Below, piece after piece: positions 21,223 to 31,900 of a stretch of DNA of 64,000 bases. Numbering within the stretch: the first letter of the stretch is position 1; each line of letters begins with the position of its first letter. This DNA is from Brasenia schreberi (Eukaryota; Streptophyta; Magnoliopsida; Nymphaeales; Cabombaceae), in NCBI GenBank assembly GCA_036023115.1, contig JAYKKT010000086.1:14275501-14339500 (forward strand), in the 5' to 3' direction. The notes below the pieces were generated by a model. The model was not told the origin of the DNA. It ran no database searches and saw nothing but the letters and a program-made list of their open reading frames with translations. Position numbers and translations under genes: made by a program.

Positions 21223-22186
21223 CTTTTGGTTTCTCCATATTTCATTAAATAGTCTTGTGAGCTAAGTGATTCATATTTCTCCTAGTATTTTCCAAACTTC
21301 TATAGGAATATTGTCTGCTCCTACTGCTTTACAACCCTTCATATGTTTAAGAGCCTCTTTTACTTCATTCTTTTGAATACGTCGGTAGAAATTGTGGTTT
21401 ATATACTTTTCTGGTTTGGTTGACTCTCCTAATCTAATACTAGCATCTTTATTTTTATTAAAAAACTTTTAAAAATAGTTTTTCCATCTATTTCTTATAT
21501 CATCATTTTCCACTAGAATTTTTTCATCCTCGTCTTTGATGCATCTAACATAATTAAGATCTTTAGTTTTCTTATCTCTAGCCCTAGCTATCCTAAAAAT
21601 ATCTCTTTCACCCTCTTTTGAGTTAAGTTTTTTATATAAATTCTCCCAAATTTTAGCTTTTGCTTTACTAACGACCTTTTTTGCTTCTTTCCTTACTTTT
21701 TTATAAGCCTCTAAAATTTCACTAGTTTTCTTAGCATAATGTAATTTGTAAAATGCTCTCTTTGCCTTGATTTTATTTTGTACTACTTCACTCCACCACC
21801 AAGCTTATGTTTTGCCGGTACACCTCCCTTAGATATACCTAATACATCTTTCGCCACTTTCCTAATATGTATAGCCATATTGTTTCACATATCACAAGGT
21901 ATACAATGTAATTCCAAACATGTCCTTGAAGGACTTTCTTTTTAAATATATCTTATTTCTCACTTTTGAGGTTCCACCATTTAGTCCGAATAGCTTGATG
22001 CACTCTTTTCTTCTTTGTACATTTTTTTATTTGTAAATCCATAACTAAAAGTCAATGTTGGGTGGTTAAGCTTTCTCTTGAAATTACCTTACAATCTTTA
22101 CAACACGCTCTATATTTTTTCCTACAAATAAAGTAATCAATTTGTGTTTGTGATAAGCTACTCTTATATGTAATTAAATATTCATC
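21223..22186 (-). pseudogene. RTE-2 RT N-terminus and connecting region
   Basis: This stretch aligns with 1140-2160 of RTE-1 but has no long open frame. It includes the end of the endonuclease, where SLTTQH is followed by a TGA at the Arg codon of the QHRLLV motif. RTE-1 is stopped one codon earlier by TAA, so the two copies died separately at almost the same place. Confidence 0.6.
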
Positions 22187-22781
22187 TCATTTTTTGAAGA
22201 TTGTATTGACTATAAAGAGATCAAATGCTATAGCAAAATCTAAAATCTCCCTACCTTCCTCATTTATATCCCCAAAACCAAAGTTTCCATGAATACCTTG
22301 ATATCCTAATGCCTCTTTACCAACATGTCCATTTGGGTCTCCTCTTAAACAAATCATCTCCCTTTGTGGAATCCTTTGAATCACCTTATCTAACTCTTCT
22401 CAAAAAGTTGTCTTTTAGTTCTACTTGGGATGCGTAAGCACAAACTATATTCAAAACCTCTGCTCCTAATACTAATTTCAACATCATGATTCGGTCACCA
22501 TATCGTTGTATGTCTACTACACTATCCTTTAAATATTTATTTATGATAATACCAACTCCGTTTCGAGCCTTCTCCTTACCTGAGTACCATAATTTAAAAC
22601 CTTTATCCTCTATCTCTTGTGCTTTTTTTCCAAACCACTTTGTTTGTTGTAAACATAGAATATGAACCTTTCTCTGAATCTTAGTATCTACCACCTCCAT
22701 TAGTTTACTGGATAATGTTTTGATATTCAAAGAAAAAATACAAATCTTATTATCTTGGACTAGCTTTCTTACCCCCTGCAT
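22187..22781 (-). pseudogene. RTE-2 endonuclease domain, frameshifted
   Basis: 22386-22781 encodes the first half (LQQTKW in place of LQETKW, CAYASQ). 22187-22384 encodes GDPNGHVGKEALGYQG and the following helices. The catalytic Glu of LQETKW has become Gln, and a frameshift separates the halves near 22385. Non-functional. Confidence 0.75.
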
Positions 22782-23098
22782 CTGTCCATATTGAAAATAC
22801 GGAGACCCTCTTTATAAATTATTCACTACATTCGGGCGGCAATGTAGCTGGACTAACTTCTTTACCCACACCCGTCCATGATATGAGAACCCTCTTTGCA
22901 ATTGATTCACTACATTCGGGCGAAAATGTAGTGGCCCCTACTTACTTATCACTGCATTCGGGCTCTGCAGCACGTCGCTAGGTAGGAATGCCCCAAAATA
23001 AATAATTTGTGTAATATATGGTATAAAAATCTGACAAAGTTTTATGCTGGTTGTCGGAAGCCTCACACAATGTGAGAGGGGCTCATATTCACTACATT

Positions 23099-23114
23099 CG
23101 GGTAAGGGTCGGTT
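23099..23114. repeat. Target site duplication of RTE-2 (right copy)
   Basis: CGGGTAAGGGTCGGTT, paired with 19857-19872. The first bases also fit the CATTCGGG word of the RTE leader, so the junction has microhomology. Confidence 0.75.
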
Positions 23115-25474
23115 ATTGCACTACAAAATTTCTATCTAATAAAAGAGGAATTATCGGTACACTTGGATTGAAACATGAGAAGGGCTCATATTCCGATTGG
23201 TTTTGGTTCTCAAGATATATAGATCTAAATTCGATAGGGTCTAAAATAGATATGGCTAGAATCAACCCTAAGAAAATGATGTCATAGTTAACAATTATAC
23301 AAGAAGTGGAATATGCAACTAATTATAAAAAAAGTGTTAAGATGCAAAAACTCTTACAAGATCTTGATTTGTAAGAAATCCTTATTTATAAAAAATCCTG
23401 ATTTGTATAGATCCTGATATGCAATATGCATAAAATTTATATATTATTTTAAAAATAAAATATGTATGAGATTGTAAACACCCCGAAATCCCACAAATTT
23501 CTCAAATTCATCTGGTTTTGTAAAAGCAGCCCCAAAGGGCTATTTTGAGTTTGGAAACCCAAGAGCCTTCCAGACAACCCTGTATATATGTTTTAAACTT
23601 TATCTTTTCAAAAACATATGATATAACTTTTGAAAACCCTTTTAAAACATGTTTTGAAACCCCGGGGTGGCTTGTCCCGATCAAGACAGGACCAGGAGAG
23701 CCAAGAAGAGCCCGGAACCGGAGCACCTGTCGAGCCCGGCACAACAACTCTTGTATCTGATTCACACCCCAGGATCTCGAACGTCCAAGACCCTGTTCTT
23801 ACCAAAATATCATTTGAAGTCATCTCCGGAAGGCAGAAACGGAGGCGGACGACCATGTTGGCGAAGACCCAACGCAGACGGAGTACTGATGCTGTCAGGC
23901 CCCACACGAATCGTCCGTTTCGAACCCAGCTCGAAGGAGTCAGAGTTCAGTTTGGAGTGGATCTGGACCATATATATCCAGATCCCAATCCAAACCCACA
24001 TGTGGACTTAGATTTGGATTTGGATCCAGACATCCAATCCAATATCCATATCCATGGCCCACATCACCTTCTCATAAATGGAGGTGGGGCCCACTTGAAA
24101 TTCACGTGGGATATTGGGCATGAGAGAGAGTGGGGGTGAAAAATATCAAGAGTGTTGTATTAAGCTTGACTTGTGTGTCAAGTTTGGGTTTAATCATGTG
24201 GATTAGCCTAATTGAGTGGGTGTAAGCTTGTAATTAGCTAAAACCTAACCTAGGGCTGCACCAACATGGGGTGATCAAGGTCTATGGGCCATGCTAAGGG
24301 AGCTCCTTCACCTAAACCTAACCCAAAATGCCTAAACCTAGCCTAAACCCCTAATCCACCCCTAATCTGAGCCTAATCACCTAACCCACTTCCCTAATCC
24401 CGTCCTAATCCCAACCTAATCACCTAACCCACTTCCCTAATCCATCCCTAAACCTAGATTAATTTCCCTAATCCTAGCCTAAACCTAGCCTAATCACCTA
24501 ACCTAGCTCACTAAACCTCACCCTAAAACCCAACCACCTAACCTAGCCCTAAACCCCTAAACCACCCTTAGCCCACGATTTACCCAAACCCCTAGTTTTA
24601 AAATATCTGGCCCAACCCTTTCCAGCCCACCTTATCTACATACCACCCTACCTAAACCACCTAACCACTACCCTCAGCCCAGCCCTAACCGACCTACCCA
24701 TCCCCTATTTAAACCCCCCTCCTTGAGGGCGGGTTTTCTAAGTGGGAGCCCTCACCTCAGCCCAGCCGATTCCACTCTCCAATCCGCCCGCCTGCTCCAC
24801 TCCCCAACTGCTCCACCTGCTCCATCAGCTCCACCTGCACCGCCACCTTCCCTCTTCCATCCACCACCACCATCCCTCAGCCGGACGCCATCACCTCCAC
24901 CCAACCGAACCAGCCAACAACCACCTGCCCGCCTGCTTCCCACTTCATCCGCCACCTCTCCCCATTCGGTAAGTACCCCAAACTTCCTCAAAGCCCCTCT
25001 CTACCACCTCTCCACTCTTAGCCACCCATCCTACCTTCATCTCAGCCCTTTTGCCACCACCACTTTAACCTAGCCGAACCCAGCATAGCCCAAACTGTCG
25101 GCCACTACCTAGCCATCCTTTCCCATTCGGTTTTCCCCTAGGTGTCCCATTCGGCCTTCCCACCAGCTCACCTTTTAGGTCCAGTTTCCCTAAACTCTCA
25201 ACTCCCCTAGTGACCCTAGGAACCCACTCATTCAGCCCCTTTAAACCCCCTACTTTGAGGCGCCATCTACTTGCCACCGGCCACCTTCGAGGCGCCTATC
25301 CCGCGCCCCACTTGCAGCCGACCAGCACCTTTAATCACCTACCTTCGCGGAGCTCCCGTTTGCAGCCCAAAGCCAAGTTCACGCCCAAGCAAGACCTCTA
25401 CGGACCAGCTACTCGTAAGTGTCTAAACTCGGTCCTTAGTTGTATACTTGCTTGAGATTCAATTTGATACGGGG

Positions 25475-25514
25475 TTGTAATAACGGAGCATAGTCTCCCC
25501 CCGCTTGTAATAAC
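25475..25514 (+). promoter_or_regulatory. Conserved GGAG/CTCC stem-loop flanked by TTGTAATAA (LTR S4)
   Basis: TTGTAATAA, then GGAGCATAGTCTCCCCCC, then TTGTAATAA. GGAG pairs with CTCC around a 6-base loop. The block recurs in every LTR here (for example 40576 and 55220, minus strand; 18472 and 13843, plus strand). The AATAA words could serve in polyadenylation; that is inference. Confidence 0.6.
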
Positions 25515-25639
25515 GTGGCTTGGCACAACCACACACGTGCACTCTCTTAGTCGTGCACGATTTTGAACACACACAGGCCTAATCAGCCCCTAATATATAA
25601 GTATATATATACTTTCATTTTCGAAGGGTTTTTGTTTAA

Positions 25640-26080
25640 GTTGGGTGCGTTGTCTTTCAATTCAAGCACTCTCACACACATTGAGCTTTCGCTCTTATTT
25701 GAAAGACCCAAGTAAGGGCCGACCTATACTATTTGGGTTTCATTTCTTGTCGTGTGAGTAAGTCTTTCAATTCAAGCACTCTCACACACATTGAGCCTTC
25801 GCTCTTACTCCCAAGACCTTAGTAAAGGCCTTATTGCAGTTATATTTGGGTTTCATTTATGTCGTGTGGGTAGTCTTTCAATTCAAGCACTCTCACACAC
25901 ATTGAGCCTTCGCTCTTACTCCCAAGACCTTAGTCAAGGCCATACTGCAATTTATATTTGGGTTTAATTTCATGTCGTGTGTGTAAGTCTTTCAATTCAA
26001 GCACGCACCCACATTGAGCCTTCGCTCTTATTTGCAAGACCCGAGTAAGGGCTCATATACATAAGATATATACATATCTC
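25640..26080 (+). repeat. 110-bp LTR subrepeats, about 4 copies (S4)
   Basis: CACACATTGAG(C)CTTTCGCTCTTA-type words recur near 25668, 25778, 25890 and 26010 at about 110-bp spacing, each followed by CAAGACC(T)TAGTAA-like and TTTGGGTTT segments. Confidence 0.8.
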
Positions 26081-26436
26081 CCTTCGGTTATTTCCCTTCG
26101 GTTATTTCCCTTCTGTTATTTCCCTTCAGTATTGTCTTTACATTTCGGGTTTTCCCTTTGGAGTAGCGTGAGTTTGCATTGCATCTACGCCATACCACGA
26201 GGTAGGACGCATATTGCATCAAAGCAAGCCCCGCTCGAATTCGCCCATGTAGTGGAGTGTTCATAACACACAAACTAGGTGGCCCGAAAAGGGATAAAAG
26301 AAAAGACTTAGGCACGTGCAAATCCACGTGATCTAAAATATGCAAATCGCATCATAAAGACCCGAAATAGACACCTCGAATCGCTTCGTAGACTTTCTCC
26401 CCAAAACTCGATTTTTGCAAAGTGTACAGACTGACC

Positions 26437-26545
26437 CTTGCGCATCGGTGCAAGAAGGTCTGCGACGACAAGAGCTTACTTGCTCACAGTCGCCACGTTT
26501 AGAAGTCAGTGTTCAAAATATCTTCGCTAGCTTAAGTAAGCTAGC
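26437..26545 (+). promoter_or_regulatory. Three-stem structured block near the sense 3' end of LTR S4
   Basis: Three hairpins in order: CTTGC (26437) with GCAAG (26450), GCGAC (26462) with GTCGC (26489), and GCTAGCTTA (26526) with TAAGCTAGC (26537). Other LTR copies keep the pairing with different bases. The block lies about 100-200 nt before the LTR end, so it would fall in the leader of the genomic RNA close to the primer site. Confidence 0.65.
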
Positions 26546-26959
26546 TGGCACGCCCTATTTGTATACATAGGCCTTAGACACACGAGAAGATCCACTCTAA
26601 GCCCCGAAAGAGGCGAAGAGGCGGGGATTTTCGCGCGTCTACACAGATAAAAAAATTATGTAAAGGGGTGCAAGAATAGGATCTTGAACATGCATGAATT
26701 AAATCTAATGTACAAAATAATTCTAATCTAACTAAGAATTTAGCTATATATGTTAGAACAAAATTAAAGAATGAAGATGCAAGATGATTCCAGTAGAGTG
26801 AATGGAAAAGAGAACTATCGCCAAAAATATTATGTAATATGGTGTGAATGGAAAAGAACAAAATTCTACTGTTGGATCAAACTTTCTATCCTTTTTATTC
26901 TCATGCACCCAGATTTTATAAATGACCCATCCTTCATGATGTTCAACCCTTGTGTATAC

Positions 26960-27300
26960 CATGAATGCATTATATATATATATATTACATAGATATGATT
27001 AATATACATGGATATTATATAAAACCACATGCCCTTTCACCACACACATAGATATGCATATAAACACACATACATGCATATATATATAAGGTAATTAAGT
27101 ACATATTTCAAGATACTATATGCATTTATATATACACTCACTTAGTATTATAATATATATAAGACCTATGTTATGTATACATATATAAATTTTTATATGT
27201 AGAATATATATAGGTTAGTTTTTCAGTTATTACATATAGATATATTTACATATGTATACATTACATTCCTATATACATTATATAGCAAATATGTAATATG
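26960..27300. repeat. AT/TATA-rich microsatellite stretch in the N1 3' LTR
   Basis: Runs of ATATAT, CATATATATAT and TACATATA occupy this part of the LTR. The equivalent part of the 5' LTR is beyond the window. Confidence 0.7.
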
Positions 27301-29369
27301 TATGCATGGATTTCCATAACAACTGAACATTTTGGATATTTCTATCCTACTGAAATTCTCTTCAATGGTACTCCTCCGAATAAAGTAAGTGGATGTTACA
27401 ACTTTTCTTTTTCTTTTATTTTCTTTTTGATATATTCCTGGATTGACAACCTCATAACCGATTTGATTCATTGTAGACAAATTTAGACCCTGCGATCCAA
27501 AATCCATAAAATTATTTCATTTGTTTTAAAATTTAAAAATTTAAAACCATCTTTATTAGATAAAATATATTTTTCTTAAGAAAAATTGTGGGCATTTACA
27601 TATGCCCCTTTTTGGTATCAATCAAGATAAGGCTTGGTTGATGGTAAAGAAATAAACACTAAAATATGACTTACTTCAAGGATCTTGGTAGAAATTTTAC
27701 TTGAGAAACTTGGAATCTTTCATGAAACTTGGCGTGAAAAGCAATTCTTTTTTTTGGATGGAGATTTCACAGGGTCCATTCGGGCCGAACTAAGGCCGAG
27801 GAGGTGTTTTATCATGGGATGTACCATGAACTGTATATGTGATGGAGCGCAAGACAAGGATCTTTTTTAATAAGAGAAGGATGACCAATTTTCAAAAAGA
27901 GATTTTTATGTCAACTCAAGATGATTTTCTTTCCAAATCAAATCAATAAGATTGCCTTAAAATACTTTTCCTCAGATAAACTAGTGAGGCTTTTTAAAAA
28001 GAGATAATCTTTAAACTTTTTGGAAAAGAGAAGTTTGTTTCTATAAAAAAGGTTCTAAAATAATTAATTTTAAAATATCATGAGATGATAGTTGAATCTT
28101 GTTAATAAAGCATGTAATTTTGCCAAGAAGATAAACCATGAGTATTTCACTTTTTTCCTTCTATCGTGATCTTGTAAGTATAGGCTCATATTTAGTAGTC
28201 CTTGAATCTCTTCTGAAGCGTGTACTCAAGGCACACCTATAGATAACTTGATTCCTTTTTAAAGTGTCAACAATTTATCACACATGTCTCTCTTAACCTT
28301 TTTGGCCTATCTCTCATCCATTTTCTAGAAAGAATGCAATGACAGTTGGTGGGGCTACAACTATAATGATACGCTGCCAAATTGAATTGGAGGTGCTTGA
28401 GATTTACTGCAGATGCAGATGATGACTTCTTCTTCTAGAGTGTCAGATGTGATTAATTCGAAAAGAATGACACACTTCTGAGCCCTTTGCTAGAAATCCT
28501 ACAAACACAAAAGACCTCTAGCTAGATCAAGCAAATGTATATTAAAAGAAGAAAGCTTATAAAAAATATTTAGCAAAGCATAAAAAAATAAAGATCTATG
28601 AAAATCATGATAGCATGCTAGTGAAAATATGAACAAAGCAATCCCAAGATAACAATGTAGGATTAGGTGGAAGAAGTATGAACATGAGTGATACATAGAG
28701 TGAAGATGAAGTAGAGGAGAAAAGTCTAGCTCGAATGAAGAGAAACCAAAATAGGCTCAACAAACCTTCATGAACAATAAGGGACTATTACAGAAGAGCA
28801 ATATCAAGTCAAACATCTCTAGCATAATATAGAGAAGACTTCAGACCTAATACCAAAAAAAGAAAGAAACTCAACTCCTACCATGACTCAAAAAATAAAA
28901 AAATGTATTTATATCATGAGATGCATTATGGATGTAACAAGAAATATGTTTTGATGTAACAAAGTGCACCGTCTCAACCTCAGTGGGACAAGGATGCCCC
29001 TGCTAAAATTCCACAATGTAGATAATGCCTTTTAGTACAAGCGAAAGGAAAGAAAAGAATAAGACTCTTTACACATATTAGAATAAATCTAGGTACTAAC
29101 AGAAGAACAATCATGTAGGTCCAATTTTGATGGAAGAAATCTTAATTTTCAAAACTAATCATCTAGTGACCCATAGACAAATAGATAGGCTAGAACTCTT
29201 GAATCTAGATGGAACATGGATCTCTCCTCAAATGTAATAAGATCTTAAGGTTGAACATATATAAAGGCACAATATTTCTCAAATTGAAGAAGATATATAA
29301 GAAGACTTACTCGGTCCCTTCTGAGTTGTTTCAAATGTATAAAGTTTGATAACCCAAAAATAAAACTTT

Positions 29370-29465
29370 ACTTTTCTTTTGCTTTTGTTTTTTCTTTGTT
29401 TTTGTTTTTTCTTTTTCTTTGTTTTTTCCTTTTTCTTTTTCTTTCCTTTTTCTATTCTTTTCTTC
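29370..29465 (-). repeat. Long purine-rich (A/G) tract on the sense strand
   Basis: The plus strand shows about 95 bases of CTTTTTCTTTG-type pyrimidine runs, read as AAAAAGGAAAG on the element sense strand. A lysine-rich frame spans it only because of composition. Confidence 0.7.
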
Positions 29466-29889
29466 ATGCATTCTGGCTTTTCACTTTTTCTCAAAATATA
29501 ACATTTTAGTATATATACAAAATGAATATATCAAAATACATCACGAAAGCATGGATGTGTAAGATAGGCTTGAAAAATCTATTACACTAAATACAAGCAC
29601 CATAACACACAACATAGAATCAAGAAACACTAGCTGATCTATAAGATAAGATATCCCAAAGATAAATTATTTTAGTATTTTGAAAATTAAGATAATGTTA
29701 TCAAAATGTAGGTATTGACGATTTCTTAAACTTTCCAAGAAGCTGAAAATCAAGTGAATGATTTTTTCAAAAGAATTTAATTTGAAGTGGTTCAAAACAA
29801 TGTGAATCCCATATTTTCGAAATCAAATCCAAAAGACAAATAGATAAGACAACGTAAGTGGATCAGGATATCAAAACTAGATTTGAAGA

Positions 29890-30125
29890 ATAATACTTTC
29901 TACCGTGGAGGCAACAACTCGATGAGATCAAGTCGTAGGTGCACAACACTAGAAGCATTGTGCATATCCCTACCTTCAAATTATTTTAAGAAGTACAATC
30001 TAATAATTCATATAAAATTGGATTCTGAGAATAATACCTCCAACCATCATAGCAATGACTCGAAATTATCAAGCCATAGGAGCACAACACTAGAAGCACT
30101 GTGTCAATCCCGGCCTCTAGACCGT
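29890..30125. repeat. Two-copy direct repeat in the N1 3' region
   Basis: Segments sharing GCACAACACTAGAAGCA, each after a TCAAG(C/T)C(A/G)TAGG word and followed by a CCTCTAGA/CCTTCAAA-like end, occur near 29935 and 30080, about 145 bp apart. Confidence 0.7.
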
Positions 30126-30180
30126 TTTTAAGAGATATGTTCTTATCATCCATACAAAACCAGTTAGTCAAAATCCAATA

Positions 30181-31490
30181 AACATCAAGGATAATATTTC
30201 TTTAAATACTGGATATTTATTGGGTTAGACAAGTCTTTACCATCAGCATCAATGAGTCAATAGGAATTACTGAAAGTAACCATTTTTACACTATAAGGTC
30301 TCTCTAAATTTGGATGCCACTTACCTAAAGGATAAGGGCCAATGTGGTGTATCAATTTAAGAACAAGATCACCTATTTAGAATTTCCGTACATGAATGTT
30401 CTTTGCATAATACCTAAAGACTTGATGCCTATATGATTGTGCATGCTCACCAATAAGTAATCACCTCTTGTCTAAAACATCCAACTCTAGTAACCGAGTC
30501 TCATACTAAACATCAGTTGATATCTCAAGAAATACAAACATGTGAAGGGAGGGAAATTCAACCTTGACAGGTAGACATTAGTAGGGGGCCTGATGGAGGT
30601 CCTATATACTCATAATGTATTATGGAGCTTCTCATGCCAAGATTGACCCTGGCTAATGGTTTTCTCTATAATGCCAATAAGGGCTTTATTGGTTGCTTTT
30701 ACTTGACCATTCTCTTTGGATAGTAAGGTGAGGAAAGATACTGGGTAATGCCAAGGGAATGACATAACCTATTGACATACTCATTCTTGAAATGAGTCCC
30801 ATTATCACAATTGATATCTCTAGGAACACCAAAATGACACACAATGCTTTTTCTAATAAATAAAGCTACATATTATCCTAGAACTCTACACAAGGACACA
30901 ACTTCAACCCATTTGGTAAAGTACTCTGTGGCAACTAAGATGAACCTATGACCATTAGATGCATATAAAAATATGGGATTGATGACATCAAATGCCCACA
31001 TGGAAAAAGGCCAAGGACTAACTATTGAATGCAACTCTAATGTAGTTGCATGAATGTCAATACCTAACATGCATGTGACAATCATGACTCAAATAGGACC
31101 AATAATAACTTGCTCTAAGAATATTCTTTGCCATCATCTAAGCCCCAACATGACCACCATAATCTTCCTCGTGATACTCAAACATAATAGACTCATCCTT
31201 AATCTGATTGACACATCTGAGTAAGACACTAGAGAACCCCTTCTTGTAGAGAATGCCCCCAAGAAGGTGGTACTGGGTGGAAAGATTCTTGGTGGACTTT
31301 CGGTCTCTATGGGTAGCATGTTGTGGGAACTCACCTCTCTCTCGAAAAAACCCAGATGTCATGAAATCAAGGTAAACCATCATCTGCAGGCTCAACATAA
31401 TACAACACATGGTGGGCTTAGTGGAATTAGGTTCATAAGCAGGATGGGCTAACTTTCGAACCTCAACAGACCTAGTGCAAAAACTCAAAC
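30181..31490 (-). pseudogene. N1 integrase, degenerate
   Basis: Pieces on the minus strand match the N2-N4 integrase in order. 31138-31488 encodes GGILYKKGFSSVLLRCV and the first zinc-site histidines in YHEEDYGGHVGA. 30873-31085 encodes SPWPFSMWAFDVINPIF with the first catalytic Asp and HRFILVATEYFTKWVE. 30700-30860 encodes CDNGTHFKNEY with the second catalytic Asp. The C-terminal part is only traceable in broken frames. The protein would have inserted element DNA; this copy cannot. Confidence 0.7.
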
Positions 31491-31900
31491 CAAGTATAAA
31501 AGAAGAGATTAGAGAGGATAAACTATCGGCAAAAGTGTTATCCTCCCTCTCTATATGTGTGAAAGAACAATGGTCGAACTGTTGTACTAGACTTTGTGTA
31601 ACATTGTGATAATATGGTAGGTGATCATATTTTAATTTCCAAACTCCAGTAACTTAATTTATGACTAAGAGAGAATCACCAAACACATCAGCTCGAGTAG
31701 AACCTAGACTTAAGAAGATCTTTAGGCCTTGTATGAGAGTCTGATACTCATCAACATTATTGGAACACTCAAAGTCTAGTAGGAATGAAAGAGGAATTTC
31801 TGATCCCTGAGGGGAAACTAAGACAACCCCGATGCCTGCCCCAACTTGAGTCCTAGAACCGTTGAAATACATTTTTCAAGTATGATTAACTTGAGAGCAC
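31491..31900 (-). pseudogene. N1 second RNase H (archaeal-type) fragment
   Basis: 31654-31872 encodes a 72-residue piece with GAGIGVVLVSPQG, FECSNNVDEYQTLIQGL and FGDSLLVIN. The first catalytic residue is changed (FNGS for FDGA) and the C-terminal part is lost to stops. This is the extra RNase H that marks the Tat lineage. Confidence 0.7.

Larger units (their letters stand above)
19873..23098 (-). mobile_element. RTE-2: non-LTR retrotransposon, near full length
   Basis: A 3.2-kb minus-strand element bounded by 16-bp target duplications and inserted in the N1 3' LTR. It has endonuclease, linker, reverse transcriptase, C-terminal region and a short 3' UTR ending TTGTTGTTTGTTTGTTTAA on the sense strand. 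Its 5' leader is shorter than that of RTE-1 and ends in a mixed junction. Multiple frameshifts and stops are present, but the FADD active-site box is kept, unlike RTE-1. Confidence 0.9.
23473..26643 (+). mobile_element. Solo LTR S4 (Tat, plus orientation) in the N1 3' LTR
   Basis: A 3.17-kb LTR with termini TGTAAACACCCCG and TTTTCGCGCGTCTACA, flanked by GAGAT (23468-23472) and CAGAT (26644-26648). The N1 5' LTR shows the unoccupied site GAGATAAAAAAATT near 38325. Anatomy: U3 inverted repeats, CATAAATGGAGG near 24072, a C-rich telomere-like tract (24300-24720), the GGAG/CTCC stem-loop, four 110-bp subrepeats and the three-stem block. Its sequence is close to LTR N4 in reverse complement. The proline-rich frames at 24723-25073 are only C-rich LTR. 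Confidence 0.9.
19682..27600 (-). mobile_element. N1 3' LTR, interrupted by RTE-2 and solo LTR S4
   Basis: About 1.5 kb of LTR remains after removing both inserts. The plus-strand start TGGATCAAG aligns with TGTGGTAAAAG at 37722. The end GTGGGCATTTACA at 27600 abuts the PPT. Compared with the 5' LTR it lacks about 0.6 kb that in the 5' copy contains the TATA box, so the promoter was deleted here. Confidence 0.75.
27601..30180 (-). other. N1 3' untranslated region with PPT and hairpin
   Basis: About 2.6 kb lies between the integrase and the 3' LTR, more than twice the 1.1-1.2 kb in N2-N4. The sense PPT CCAAAAAGGGGCATA abuts the LTR. Beside it, TATCAATCAAG (27616) pairs with CTTGGTTGATGG (27633), a hairpin at the same place as in the other elements but with different sequence. 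No coding similarity was found. It holds a 95-nt purine tract and a two-copy repeat listed separately. Confidence 0.65.

Noticed and set aside
24300..24720. True interstitial telomere array
   Set aside because: CCTAA-type words have no constant period, and the tract recurs at the same position in other LTRs, so it is LTR sequence.
24723..25073. Proline/serine-rich 116-residue frame
   Set aside because: Lies in the C-rich part of solo LTR S4; other LTRs at the same place do not keep it open.
29279..29494. Lysine-rich 71-residue minus-strand frame
   Set aside because: Produced by the purine tract at 29370-29465; no homolog in N2-N4.
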